This document shows positions 16,260-24,257 of a stretch of DNA of 48,020 nucleotides, piece after piece (position 1 is the stretch's first letter; every line of letters starts with the position of its first letter). A program made the translations under genes and the position numbers. The stretch comes from XYA12-FULL-58-9 sp001798605 (GTDB taxonomy: Bacteria > Myxococcota > XYA12-FULL-58-9): assembly GCA_036736205.1 (NCBI GenBank), contig DAINMX010000021.1, positions 1-48,020 on the forward strand, in the 5' to 3' direction. Under the pieces are notes generated by a model, which was not told the origin of the DNA, searched no databases, and worked only from the letters and a program-made list of their open reading frames with translations.

Positions 16260-17309
16260 ATGCACCCATTTTTTGCGCCACTAACTGACCGAGAGGCCAT
16301 GCTCTTGCTCACCACCCTGACAGTGGGGGGCAGCGAGGACGTCGCATTGTTCGCGCATCTGCCTAGCGACACGCGAGGGCGACTGCAGGAAAAGGCACAG
16401 GCGCTCCTCGCCATCGACAGCAAGAAGCGCGTGACCTTCATGGTGCACGAGCTCAAACAGGCGATGTCCTTCAAGGGCCTGCGCGGCGTGGAACGGGTCG
16501 ATCCGTCTTGGATTGTCCAGGGCCTCAAGGGCGAAAACGCTCGGGTGGTCGCCACCATCCTCATGTCTCTGCCAGCACCGACGGTGCGTTCGGTGTTGCG
16601 CCGCCTACCCTCAGGCATTCGCAACAAGCTGCCACCCAAAGAAGAGATCAAACGGGTGCCACTGCAATTGGTGCGCGCTGTGCGGCAAATCTTCGAATCA
16701 CGATTTGCCGCCATGCCTGAGCCGTCACCCAAGGGCTTTGCCTTCCGTGACGTGATTCAGCTCGAGCGCAAGGAGCTCTATCGCTTAATGCGTGCTCTCG
16801 GCCTCACCGAGCTAGGACAGGCCTTCGCCACCGTGGGCAAGCTCGCTCTCGCTGAGCTGTGTCGACGATTGCCGCGGGACAAAGCAGAGGAGCTCATCCT
16901 CTCGGTGCGCCACGCTTCGCGCATGGACCTGCCCGATATCAAGACCGCACAGCGATTCCTGTCCAGGGTTGTGGTCAACTTCAAGGACACGGAAGAGTTC
17001 TTTCAGAAGTCGGGCCTGTGGCGACTGGCCAAGGCGACCTTGCTCGAAGACGAAACGTTCCGCGATGGTTTCCGACAACGTTTGCCCCGTGACGCCGGCC
17101 AGCTCCTCACGACTTACATGGAGAAGGCGGCGGAGATGGAGGTCGAGGACGACGCCCTCAGGCGTCTCCAAGACAGCGTCTTGCTGCGCATTCGCGAGCT
17201 CGCAAAGAGCGGCGAGATTGCCCCGCGCTGGGGAAGCGTTGAAATGAACTTCTACGATCCCAGCATTGCCGAAGCCCATGCGCAGGAGCCTGAACCAGAA
17301 CCCATGTGA
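16260..17309 (+). CDS. FliG-like protein at the sctK position
   Basis: 349 residues; the frame is closed upstream at 16218 and ATG 16260 is its only usable start. Residues ~85-125 (VQGLKGENARVVATILMSLP followed by RSVLRRLPSGIRNKL) look like the FliG middle domain, in which a short helix-rich unit with 'xVAxILxxLP' packs on FliM. A second helical unit at ~160-215 repeats the pattern (LMRALGLTELGQAFATVGK, LCRRLPRDKAEELIL). The gene lies between sctJ and sctL, the place of sctK in injectisomes and of fliG in flagellar operons (fliF-G-H). The charged C-terminal FliG torque residues cannot be assigned. It may be a sorting-platform spoke or adaptor. The FliG resemblance is by eye and needs a profile search. 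Confidence -1.
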   Translation: MHPFFAPLTDREAMLLLTTLTVGGSEDVALFAHLPSDTRGRLQEKAQALLAIDSKKRVTFMVHELKQAMSFKGLRGVERVDPSWIVQGLKGENARVVATILMSLPAPTVRSVLRRLPSGIRNKLPPKEEIKRVPLQLVRAVRQIFESRFAAMPEPSPKGFAFRDVIQLERKELYRLMRALGLTELGQAFATVGKLALAELCRRLPRDKAEELILSVRHASRMDLPDIKTAQRFLSRVVVNFKDTEEFFQKSGLWRLAKATLLEDETFRDGFRQRLPRDAGQLLTTYMEKAAEMEVEDDALRRLQDSVLLRIRELAKSGEIAPRWGSVEMNFYDPSIAEAHAQEPEPEPM

Positions 17310-17357
17310 TTCCACCCCTGCTCGCTTTCCTGGCGGTGTCGTGGCAGAATTGTGGGC

Positions 17358-18020
17358 ATGGTCAAGGTAATCAAAAGTAATGACGTCGACCTCGGGGACA
17401 TTTCCCCCGACACTGGTTTTGCGGAAACCAAACGACGCAGCCCCGTGGTCAAGGGCGAGATGGTGGCCGCACGCAGTGACGCGCAGGCATACATGGACCA
17501 GGCCAGAACGGAGATCGAAAGGCTCAGGCAAGAGGCGGAGCTAGAGGCCGAGCAGATCAAGGCGAGCGCGTACGAGTTGGGTCTCGAAGAAGGTCGAGCC
17601 GCCGGTGCTGGCGAGCTCACGGAGGTCGTCGCCCGCGCCAGCGCCCGCATGCAACAAATTGAGGCGCAGGTGGAGCCGCAGCTGCGCGAATTGGCGTTGA
17701 CGATTGCCCGCAAAATCATCGGCACCGAGCTGTCACAAAAGCCCGAACGCATCGTCGATATCGTCAAGCAAGCGCTCAGTGAAAAGGCTAGGCAACGGCG
17801 CGAGATTTTCTTGCGGGTGCATCCGGAAGACTTGCAGTACATCCGTGAGAGCCGCGCCGAGCTCATCGAGGTGCTCAGTCGTGCCAAGGAAATCGGCATT
17901 CGCGAAGATCCCGATGTCGAGCGCCATGGTGTGGTCATCGAGACCGACGCCGGTTCCATCGACGCGCAGCTCAGCACGCAGCTCGACATTTTCGAAAAGG
18001 TTCTGATGAACGTGCATTGA
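17358..18020 (+). CDS. sctL: T3SS stator/ATPase regulator SctL (FliH-like)
   Basis: 220 residues from ATG 17358 (two codons inside the GTG at 17352). It has the typical FliH/SctL layout: a charged coiled coil (MDQARTEIERLRQEAELEAE), the short GxxxG-like segment YELGLEEGRAAGAGELTEVV, and the C-terminal ATPase-binding domain (ALTIARKIIGTELSQKPERI, IFLRVHPEDLQYIRESRAE, and RHGVVIETDAGSIDAQLSTQ). SctL dimers hold the ATPase SctN at the base of the sorting platform and bind SctQ. It sits directly before sctN, 63 bases from its likely ATG. Assignment is confident. Confidence -1.
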   Translation: MVKVIKSNDVDLGDISPDTGFAETKRRSPVVKGEMVAARSDAQAYMDQARTEIERLRQEAELEAEQIKASAYELGLEEGRAAGAGELTEVVARASARMQQIEAQVEPQLRELALTIARKIIGTELSQKPERIVDIVKQALSEKARQRREIFLRVHPEDLQYIRESRAELIEVLSRAKEIGIREDPDVERHGVVIETDAGSIDAQLSTQLDIFEKVLMNVH

Positions 18021-18083
18021 ACGGGTGTCGCCGTTCGGGCCATGACCAATGAAGACGCGAGACACAGACAGTTGGAGGATGGG

Positions 18084-19430
18084 ATGAACAAAACGGGGCT
18101 CGGCGCACCGATCATCGACCTCAGCAAATACATCGATGCGGTCGAGCAGACCGAGACCATTCACGTACGCGGCCGCGTCACGGAGGTTACGGGCCTGGTG
18201 ATCAAGGCCACGGTTCCTGGCGTGCGCGTCGGTGAGATGTGCTACATCATCGGTCAGGGCGAGCGCATCGTTTGTGAGGTCGTCGGTTTTCGTGACGAGC
18301 AGGTCATGCTGATGCCGCTCGGCGAGGCTCAGGGTATCGGTCCTGACTGCGAAGTACTGCCCACCGGTCGACCGTTTTCTATTCGCTGTGGTTGGAGCTT
18401 GCTGGGACGAGTGGTCGACGGCCTCGGGCAGCCCATCGACGGGGGCGAGCCACTGGAGAATCTTCCCGATCTGGAGGACTGGTCGGTGGAACGGGCGGCT
18501 CCCGATCCCATGAAGCGGATGCGTGTCACCGAGCACTTGGCGATGGGAGTTCGCGCCATCGACGGCTTACTCACGGTGGGCCTGGGCCAGCGCATCGGCC
18601 TCTTCGCCGGCTCCGGCGTTGGTAAGTCGACGCTCATGGGGCAACTCGCCCGCAATACTGAGGCCGAGGTGGTTATCACCTGTCTCGTCGGCGAACGTGG
18701 TCGCGAGGTTCGGGACTTCATCGAGGAGTCCTTGGGCGAAGAGGGCTTGAAGAAGTCCGTGGTCATCGTCGCCACTTCGGCACAGCCATCCTTGGTACGC
18801 GCCAAGTGTGCCTTTGTTGCGACCGCCATCGCCGAGTGGTTTCGCGATCAAGGCAAGAAGGTGGTCTTGATGATGGATTCGGCCACCCGCTTTGCCCGCG
18901 CCCAACGCGAGATTGGCCTCGCTATCGGCGAGCCGCCAGCCCGTCAGGGCTTTCCTCCCAGCGTCTTTGCACAGATCCCCAGGCTGATGGAGCGCACCGG
19001 TAACAACGAAACCGGATCGATCACCGCCTTCTACACAATTCTGGTGCAGGCGGGAGACATGGAAGAGCCCATTGCCGACGAGGTCCGCGGTATTTTGGAT
19101 GGTCACATTATCCTCAACCGTGCCCTTGGCTCGCGGAATCACTGGCCTGCCATCGATATTCTGCCCTCCCTTTCCCGTGTCATGGCCAACGTCGCCTCTG
19201 AGGAGCACAAGCTCGCTGGGGGGCGCTTGCGTGAAGTGCTTGCCACCTATGAGAAACAACGGGATCTGATTCTGCTCGGTGCCTACCAATACGGCACCGA
19301 TCCGAAAACCGACTATGCCATCGACAAGATCGAAGAGGTCGAACAGTATCTCAAACAGGGCGTTCGCGAGTGCGACGATTTTGACACCACTGTCAGCCGC
19401 TTGGTCGACATGTTCAATGACGCCTCCTGA
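18084..19430 (+). CDS. sctN: T3SS ATPase SctN (FliI family)
   Basis: 448 residues from ATG 18084, chosen because GGAGG lies eight bases upstream; an in-frame ATG at 18042 would add 14 residues. Walker A is GLFAGSGVGKST (about residues 173-184), Walker B is KKVVLMMDS, and the T3SS/FliI signature GEPPARQGFPPSVFAQIPRL follows with MERTGNNETGSITAFYT. It hydrolyses ATP to strip chaperones from substrates at the export gate, as a hexamer held by SctL and SctO. The C-terminal helical domain is intact (REVLATYEKQRDLILLGAYQ). Assignment as a T3SS ATPase is secure; separating FliI from SctN by sequence alone needs a tree. Confidence -1.
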   Translation: MNKTGLGAPIIDLSKYIDAVEQTETIHVRGRVTEVTGLVIKATVPGVRVGEMCYIIGQGERIVCEVVGFRDEQVMLMPLGEAQGIGPDCEVLPTGRPFSIRCGWSLLGRVVDGLGQPIDGGEPLENLPDLEDWSVERAAPDPMKRMRVTEHLAMGVRAIDGLLTVGLGQRIGLFAGSGVGKSTLMGQLARNTEAEVVITCLVGERGREVRDFIEESLGEEGLKKSVVIVATSAQPSLVRAKCAFVATAIAEWFRDQGKKVVLMMDSATRFARAQREIGLAIGEPPARQGFPPSVFAQIPRLMERTGNNETGSITAFYTILVQAGDMEEPIADEVRGILDGHIILNRALGSRNHWPAIDILPSLSRVMANVASEEHKLAGGRLREVLATYEKQRDLILLGAYQYGTDPKTDYAIDKIEEVEQYLKQGVRECDDFDTTVSRLVDMFNDAS

Positions 19431-19439
19431 GGTTAAACC

Positions 19440-19931
19440 GTGGCCGTCAAACCGGAATACCGCCTCTCGACTGTGCTCAAGATGCGCGAGCGCAAAAAAG
19501 AAGCGGCAGAGCAATTCCTGGCGGAATGCCTCAAGGCATTGCGCGTCGAGCAAGATCGTTTGCGCGACATGGAGAATGAGCTCGAACGGATGATCGCCAA
19601 ACGCAATACGAAGATGCGCGAGTACTCTGAGAAAGCCATGCGTGGGGAGATGGTCGCGCAGGCGGTGACCTCTTCCAACGTGTACATCGAGCGGCTCAAG
19701 GAGCTCGAGGAGAGCCAGAAGGACGCCATCGAAGGACAGAAGTCCGTCATCGTACAAAAGGAGGAAGCCGTGCGTGGTGCCCGCAAAGACCTCGTCGATG
19801 CGACCCAAGACCTCAAGGCCCTTGAGAAACACAAGGAGAAGTGGGAGGACGAGGTCAAACGGGAGATGCAGGTCAAACAAGACGAAGCGATGGACGAGAT
19901 CGCCCAGACGATCTTCCTAAAAAACCATTGA
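19440..19931 (+). CDS. sctO: T3SS central stalk protein SctO (FliJ-like)
   Basis: 163 residues from a GTG start nine bases after the sctN stop, with GAGG upstream. It is essentially one long coiled coil (STVLKMRERKKEAAEQFLAE, EERKxx-like heptads, ATQDLKALEKHKEKWEDEVK), as in FliJ/YscO, which forms the gamma-like stalk in the ATPase ring and escorts chaperones. Length and position after sctN both fit. Sequence conservation of this family is low, so assignment rests on fold and position, but both are convincing here. Confidence -1.
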   Translation: MAVKPEYRLSTVLKMRERKKEAAEQFLAECLKALRVEQDRLRDMENELERMIAKRNTKMREYSEKAMRGEMVAQAVTSSNVYIERLKELEESQKDAIEGQKSVIVQKEEAVRGARKDLVDATQDLKALEKHKEKWEDEVKREMQVKQDEAMDEIAQTIFLKNH

Positions 19932-20052
19932 TATTTCTGCGTTTTTTGATTTCGATCATTTTTAACCCGTACAGGCCCCGGGCCATATGTAGGACAGATT
20001 CAGACAACACGGCCGCGGCGTAAGGATCAACACGAGCGGCGGGGAGATAGAT

Positions 20053-20901
20053 ATGAGTGCAGTTGAAAACGACGGCAAAGCAAGGGAGGCGCAACAACGG
20101 GAGCAGGAGCGTCTGAACCAAAAGCTCAACCAGGAAAAAAACCGCACCGACAAACAGGATTTTTCGCGACTGGTGTCGTCCAAGCAGGAGCAAACCGCCA
20201 AGGCCAACAAGGAGCAACACGTCCGACAGGGAGCGCAGCTAAGTCAGAAAACCGACGCCCAAAGCAAGCTCCTCGCGAAACAGGGGTTTCAATCCACCAA
20301 CTTTCAACAGCAGCTGCAAAAACAGGGTGAGGCGAGCGCGGGTGCCAACAGATCAATGACCCAAACGCGGGCCAAAGATGCTGACAAAATGAGCGAGACA
20401 GCTTCCAACAAGGAGAGTGAAGGCACCAAGGCTCGCATCAACAAGGAAGGCGACAAGCTCGCAGCCATATCCCGTGACGATCGCAGCGGCGGCGGCGGTG
20501 GCGGTAAGGACTCGGGTCCGGGCAGCAAAGACTCAGGTGGTGGCAGCAGCTTGGGCATGGCCCACGGCGCTCTGCCCCAGGCCGAAGCGGCACACACATC
20601 CGCTGCCCAAAGTGCGCAGGGCGCCAAACAGCTCCCCCAGGAGGTGCTACAGCAGATCGTCGAACGAGTGATGGTCGGCATCAACAAAGAGGGACTCAAC
20701 GAGTTCCACATTGAGTTCAAGAACAACATTCTCGCTGGTTCCTCACTGCGACTCACCGCCCAAGACGGCAAAATTTCGGCACACTTTCACACCAACGACA
20801 AGAACATCAGTCGCCTGCTCAAGGCGAGCGAGGGACAGCTCGCCCGTGCATTTTCAAAGAAGGGATTGACCCTGGAGAAGCTCGAGGTTGAAGGCGGCTG
20901 A
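20053..20901 (+). CDS. sctP: T3SS needle-length/substrate-switch protein SctP (FliK-like)
   Basis: 282 residues. The first ~190 are highly charged and Gln/Ser/Lys-rich, with a Gly/Ser stretch (SGGGGGGKDSGPGSKDSGGG). The C-terminal ~85 residues form a compact domain (NEFHIEFKNNILAGSSLRLT, then GKISAHFHTNDKNISRLLKA, ending in GLTLEKLEVEGG) that fits the T3S4 domain of SctP/FliK. Such proteins measure needle or hook length and act on SctU to switch secretion specificity. In this genome SctU has an altered NPTH motif (NPHQ), so the switch step may work differently. A 121-base AT-rich gap separates it from sctO. After it the operon is interrupted by a 584-base non-coding stretch. Confidence -1.
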   Translation: MSAVENDGKAREAQQREQERLNQKLNQEKNRTDKQDFSRLVSSKQEQTAKANKEQHVRQGAQLSQKTDAQSKLLAKQGFQSTNFQQQLQKQGEASAGANRSMTQTRAKDADKMSETASNKESEGTKARINKEGDKLAAISRDDRSGGGGGGKDSGPGSKDSGGGSSLGMAHGALPQAEAAHTSAAQSAQGAKQLPQEVLQQIVERVMVGINKEGLNEFHIEFKNNILAGSSLRLTAQDGKISAHFHTNDKNISRLLKASEGQLARAFSKKGLTLEKLEVEGG

Positions 20902-21485
20902 CTCGGAACCAGCCGCTACCCCACGCCAGTTCGCTTGCGCTGCTTCGGTCGACCCCATTCGGGGTTTCGATGCGCGGTGGGCACCAAAGGTGCCCACCTT
21001 TGCATCTCGGTCCCAAATGGGATCGACCTGCGCATGCCGCGAAGTGGCTTCGGTGCCTCCCAGATTTTGGACGCCAGTACCTTGCTCGATTGGCACAGAT
21101 TGAACGATGCGTTGCCGACACGGTCGTGTCGACAACTGCATCAGCTCAGAGAAGCCGATGACCTGGTGTCTTTGTTTCTTGCCTGAAAGATCCGCCGGAA
21201 CGCGGTGGGCGGACTAGCCCGGAACCAGCCGCACAGATTCATTGAAGGTCGTTTGTTGGATTTCGAACACGGTCGGTAACTCGGAATCCTGCAACATCGA
21301 CTTCGGCGACAACACCTCCACTTGCAACTCTGGCAGGCGGCGATCGAACCAGCGGCGCTTCTTGAAGTCGCAACCTCGTGGTGTTACCGTCCGCCGCTGG
21401 AGCGTTCTCCGGCATTCCATCACTGGCTGTGGGGCTAGGTGGCTCGACAGGGAGGTGGAAGCTGGTACGTCACATTGGAACATCA
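20902..21485. other. Long gap in the T3SS operon with hairpin and cryptic ORFs
   Basis: In an otherwise tight operon this 584-base stretch is unusual. It holds: an 82-base imperfect palindrome (20947-21028); a frame continuing in phase after the sctP TGA to 21186, ending in SCRQLHQLREADDLVSLFLA, possibly a readthrough tail or a small protein from ATG 21030-21040; a minus-strand frame 21214-21486 (about 90 codons, with DFKKRRWFDRRLPELQVEVL) that has coding-like third positions; and a direct repeat CGGAACCAGCCGC at 20904-20916 and 21220-21232. It could be a relic of an insertion. No gene here is secure. Confidence -1.
20947..21028. repeat. 82-base imperfect palindrome between sctP and sctQ
   Basis: The core is a perfect 10-bp stem, GGTGGGCACC (20976-20985) and GGTGCCCACC (20989-20998), with an AAA loop. 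Outer arms continue the symmetry: GATGC pairs with GCATC, and GGTCGACCCCATT at the left end pairs with AATGGGATCGACC at the right with one mismatch. There is no T-run afterwards, so it is not a standard terminator. A regulatory RNA structure or a remnant of a palindromic mobile repeat are both possible. Confidence -1.
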
Positions 21486-22748
21486 ATGCCCACGGTCCGG
21501 CCGTTCAGATTCACGGGACTCAAGCGGTACACGAGCGATCAAGTCGCGGTGCGCGAGAGCTTCGCCACCTACCTGTCGTACAAGCCGTTTGCGGCGGATT
21601 TTAAGGGTGCCATCACCCAAGTGCTGGAGCGTTACCTCAAATCACCTTGTGATCTCGGTGGGATAGAGCTCAAGTCTGTTTCGCGGGCCGAACTCGGTGC
21701 GCTGGTTCCCGCTGCGGCGTGCATTGCCATTGTTGGTGCCGCCCCAGCCGAACAAAAAATCCTGGTGGAGATTGACCCTCAGCTCGCGGCATTTGCCATT
21801 GACCGATTGCTCGGCGGTGCAGGGGACACAGGCCGAATTCTGCGACCCCTGACCGAAATCGAAACCGGTGTCCTTTCATTTCTCGCTCTGAAAGTGGTGA
21901 GCCTGTTTCACAGCCATTGGGAAACGGGACAGGAGCTCTCACTGAGTCTCGACGGATTCGCCTCCACGCTCGAGGAAGTGCAGGCACATGTCGATGCTGA
22001 GGCTGGCTTCCACATGCTTGGGGTGAGGCTGGTTGCTGGTGATAAGTCTGGTTACGCGCGGGTGATGCTCCCAGATAGCCTCATTACCCAAAGTTTTGCC
22101 TCACCGTTGCGTCAGCATGCCAACACTGACCTCGAGCTCACCCACATGCGCGGCAATATCAAACGCATCGGTCAAGCCGTGGTGGAATGCAGAGTTGAGG
22201 CAGCCACTGTTGACCTGGGCCCGGAGGATATTGCCAATCTAGAGGTTGGCGATATCGTCATTCTCGAGAATCACGAAGTCACGAAGACATCCCTGGGTCC
22301 CGAGGGCATGGTATTTTTGCGAATCGGACTCGGTAAAAACGGTGGTGTTCGTGGTCGCCTGATATCGGACAGCGATCGCGTCCAATTCAAGATAGTAGAA
22401 ATCATCACCCAGGAACAACCCCTGGAGGACCCCATGGCAAACGGCAACGTACAAGAGCCGATGGACGAAGAAGAAGACCAAGAGGATCAGGCGGCGCCCG
22501 CTGATAACCTTAGCGAGACCCAAGGCTTGTTGCGGGATGTTCCGGCACCGGTGGTGATCGAGCTCGGTCGCATTCGCCTCAATACCACTCAGGTTGCGCG
22601 CTTGCGCACCGGTCAGATTCTCCGGCTGCCACGCGGCCCCAATGATCCTGTCGATCTCGTGGTCAACGGTAAGTTGTTCGCCCGCGGTGAGCTCATCGAG
22701 GTCGATGGCGAGCTTGGCGTCCGTTTGCTGCAAGTTGCGCCGGATTGA
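21486..22748 (+). CDS. sctQ: T3SS C-ring/sorting-platform protein SctQ (FliM-FliN fusion type)
   Basis: 420 residues from ATG 21486; the ORF can extend to 21378 but that part has no protein-like features. The N-terminal domain (FTGLKRYTSDQVAVRESFAT) resembles the FliM/SctQ middle domain. Two SpoA domains follow: SpoA1 at about residues 215-290 (RGNIKRIGQAVVECRVEAAT, DIANLEVGDIVILENHEV) and SpoA2 at about 345-418 (PVVIELGRIRLNTTQVARLR, GQILRLPRGPNDPVDLVVNG). An acidic linker (MDEEEDQEDQ) lies between them. SctQ forms the sorting platform under the export gate with SctK and SctL. A strong internal ribosome site precedes M317, giving a predicted separate FliN-like product. Its stop overlaps the next gene. 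Confidence -1.
   Translation: MPTVRPFRFTGLKRYTSDQVAVRESFATYLSYKPFAADFKGAITQVLERYLKSPCDLGGIELKSVSRAELGALVPAAACIAIVGAAPAEQKILVEIDPQLAAFAIDRLLGGAGDTGRILRPLTEIETGVLSFLALKVVSLFHSHWETGQELSLSLDGFASTLEEVQAHVDAEAGFHMLGVRLVAGDKSGYARVMLPDSLITQSFASPLRQHANTDLELTHMRGNIKRIGQAVVECRVEAATVDLGPEDIANLEVGDIVILENHEVTKTSLGPEGMVFLRIGLGKNGGVRGRLISDSDRVQFKIVEIITQEQPLEDPMANGNVQEPMDEEEDQEDQAAPADNLSETQGLLRDVPAPVVIELGRIRLNTTQVARLRTGQILRLPRGPNDPVDLVVNGKLFARGELIEVDGELGVRLLQVAPD
22434..22748 (+). CDS. sctQ-C: Predicted internal translation product SctQ-C (FliN-like)
   Basis: GGAGG at 22424-22428 lies five bases before an in-frame ATG at 22434, giving a 104-residue protein with an acidic leader and only the second SpoA domain. 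Such a short product from an internal start is known in Yersinia YscQ, Salmonella SpaO and others, where SctQ-C pairs with full-length SctQ. Ideal spacing in an acidic linker suggests selection. Not verified experimentally. Confidence -1.
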   Translation: MANGNVQEPMDEEEDQEDQAAPADNLSETQGLLRDVPAPVVIELGRIRLNTTQVARLRTGQILRLPRGPNDPVDLVVNGKLFARGELIEVDGELGVRLLQVAPD

Positions 22749-22756
22749 CGGTTCGC

Positions 22757-23467
22757 ATGCATTGTATCACCAAGTTGATTGCCGTCCTTGTCCTGGTCCT
22801 TACGGGGGGCGTGGGCACGTTGAACTTTGCCCAGGCGGAGAAGACTGAAGCGCGCACAGTCAAACCAACGGCGGCGGCCACCGGAACAACGAACACCGGA
22901 ACAACGAACACCGGAACAACGAACACTGGAACAACGAACACCGGAACAACGAACACCGGAACAACGAACACCGGAACGACGTCTGGACCCGAAATGCCAC
23001 AGGAGGCAGGTGCCTCCTTGGAGGCACCGCCGCCCAGTACTTGGGACCAGATTCACGAGTCAGAGACGAATGGAGAGCAGGGCAAAGAGGAGATCTCCTG
23101 GGGCGCACAGCTCCTCAAGACTTTTTTTGCTCTTCTTTTGGTCATTGGCCTGATCTACGTCCTGTTCAAGGTGGGCCTCGCGCGCTTTGTCGGTATGGCG
23201 GCATTCAAGAGCGGCAAGACCATGAAGGTTTTGGAACGCATCCAACTGGATGGTCGCCATGCGCTGGTCATCGTCCTGGTCACAGAGCCGAAAGAACGTC
23301 GTCTGCTGTTGGGTACCGGCGAACAGGGCGTCCAGGTCCTCGCGGAGCTCGATGGTGTTGCGACCCCACTCCGGAAGACTGCGCAAGCGACATTCCAACA
23401 AGCCATGGAACAAACCGCAGACCCACAAAAAGACGCGGCCAAAGACAACCGAGGTTCCAATGAATAG
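22757..23467 (+). CDS. fliO-like: FliO-like export-gate assembly protein
   Basis: 236 residues from ATG 22757 (a TTG at 22745 overlaps the sctQ stop). There is a signal peptide (KLIAVLVLVLTGGVGTL) ending near AQA, then a periplasmic linker of seven TGTTN repeats, one membrane helix (LLKTFFALLLVIGLIYVLFK), and a FliO-type cytoplasmic domain (LERIQLDGRHALVIVLVTEP, then RRLLLGTGEQGVQVLAEL). FliO assists FliP assembly in flagella and is not part of classical injectisomes. Its place directly before sctR (fliP) is the flagellar fliO-fliP order. Its presence strengthens the flagellum-like reading of this T3SS. The domain match was made by eye; topology is like FliO with a longer periplasmic part. 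Confidence -1.
   Translation: MHCITKLIAVLVLVLTGGVGTLNFAQAEKTEARTVKPTAAATGTTNTGTTNTGTTNTGTTNTGTTNTGTTNTGTTSGPEMPQEAGASLEAPPPSTWDQIHESETNGEQGKEEISWGAQLLKTFFALLLVIGLIYVLFKVGLARFVGMAAFKSGKTMKVLERIQLDGRHALVIVLVTEPKERRLLLGTGEQGVQVLAELDGVATPLRKTAQATFQQAMEQTADPQKDAAKDNRGSNE
22880..22984 (+). repeat. 15-bp tandem repeat in the FliO-like gene
   Basis: Six perfect or near-perfect copies of ACCGGAACAACGAAC plus a degenerate seventh, encoding TGTTN units in the periplasmic linker. Copies differ by at most one base, so copy number probably varies by slippage. Being a multiple of three, changes keep the frame and alter only linker length. Confidence -1.
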
Positions 23468-24248
23468 AGCACTCGTCTCCCGGATCTACTTCGGGGTCGT
23501 GGCCTTCGCCTCGACAATGGCTGTCAGTCCGTTGGCAATGGCACAAAAGTTCGACATGACCGGCAACGAGAGCGTCACCAACCGGCCGATCTTGCTCGTT
23601 GGCGTCATTGCCGCGCTGTCTTTGGTTCCATTTCTGCTCATGATGACCACGTCGTTCGTAAAGATCGCGGTGGTCATGTCGGTGGTACGCCAGGCCATTG
23701 GCACCCAGCAGATCCCGCCCACTCAGGTGATCACTGGCATGGCGATCATCCTCACCATCTACGTCATGACCCCCGTGGGGCTCGACATCTACCACGACGT
23801 CGGCGGTGCCATCGAGAAGCAACAGAAGGGCAAGGCAATCGACTGGGACAACCTCACGGCAGATACCCTGCAAACCGTCCTCACCACCGCCAAGGTCCCG
23901 GTGAGAGGATTCTTAATCAAACACACCCACCTGCGCGAGCGCGACATGTTCTACAAGCTCGCCTGGAAAATGCGCAAACCACGGGACCGAGCCAACCTCA
24001 CCGACCAAGACTTTTCGATCATCGTCCCCGCGTTTGTGATTACGGAATTGAAGGAGGCGTTCCAGATAGGGTTCATCTTGTTTGTGCCATTTCTGGTGAT
24101 CGACATGATTGTGTCGAACATCCTCATGGCCCTCGGTATGCAGATGTTGTCCCCGACGACCATCTCGCTGCCGTTCAAGATTCTTCTGTTTGTCTTGGTG
24201 GACGGGTGGTACCTGATCACCCGTGGCCTCTTGCTCGGATATCAGTAG
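23460..24248 (+). CDS. sctR: T3SS export-gate protein SctR (FliP family)
   Basis: 262 residues from ATG 23460, overlapping the end of the FliO-like gene. It has an N-terminal signal peptide (FGVVAFASTMAVSPLAMAQ), then the FliP/SctR core: LMMTTSFVKIAVVMSVVRQA, GTQQIPPTQVITGMAIILTI, the central periplasmic/cytoplasmic region, and the C-terminal helices with IIVPAFVITELKEAFQIGF and PFKILLFVLVDGWYLITRG. Five SctR copies form the export-gate helix with SctS and SctT. Flagellar FliP carries a cleaved signal peptide, while injectisome SctR normally lacks one, so this protein is FliP-like in that respect. Assignment as SctR/FliP is secure. Confidence -1.
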   Translation: MNRALVSRIYFGVVAFASTMAVSPLAMAQKFDMTGNESVTNRPILLVGVIAALSLVPFLLMMTTSFVKIAVVMSVVRQAIGTQQIPPTQVITGMAIILTIYVMTPVGLDIYHDVGGAIEKQQKGKAIDWDNLTADTLQTVLTTAKVPVRGFLIKHTHLRERDMFYKLAWKMRKPRDRANLTDQDFSIIVPAFVITELKEAFQIGFILFVPFLVIDMIVSNILMALGMQMLSPTTISLPFKILLFVLVDGWYLITRGLLLGYQ

Positions 24249-24257
24249 GAGACAACC

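Noticed and set aside
18567..19880. Long minus-strand ORF of 437 codons opposite sctN and sctO
   Set aside because: Mirror frame of two clearly identified genes; its protein shows no coherent features.
22880..22984. CRISPR-like array
   Set aside because: Repeats are 15 bp, contiguous without spacers, and encode protein in frame.
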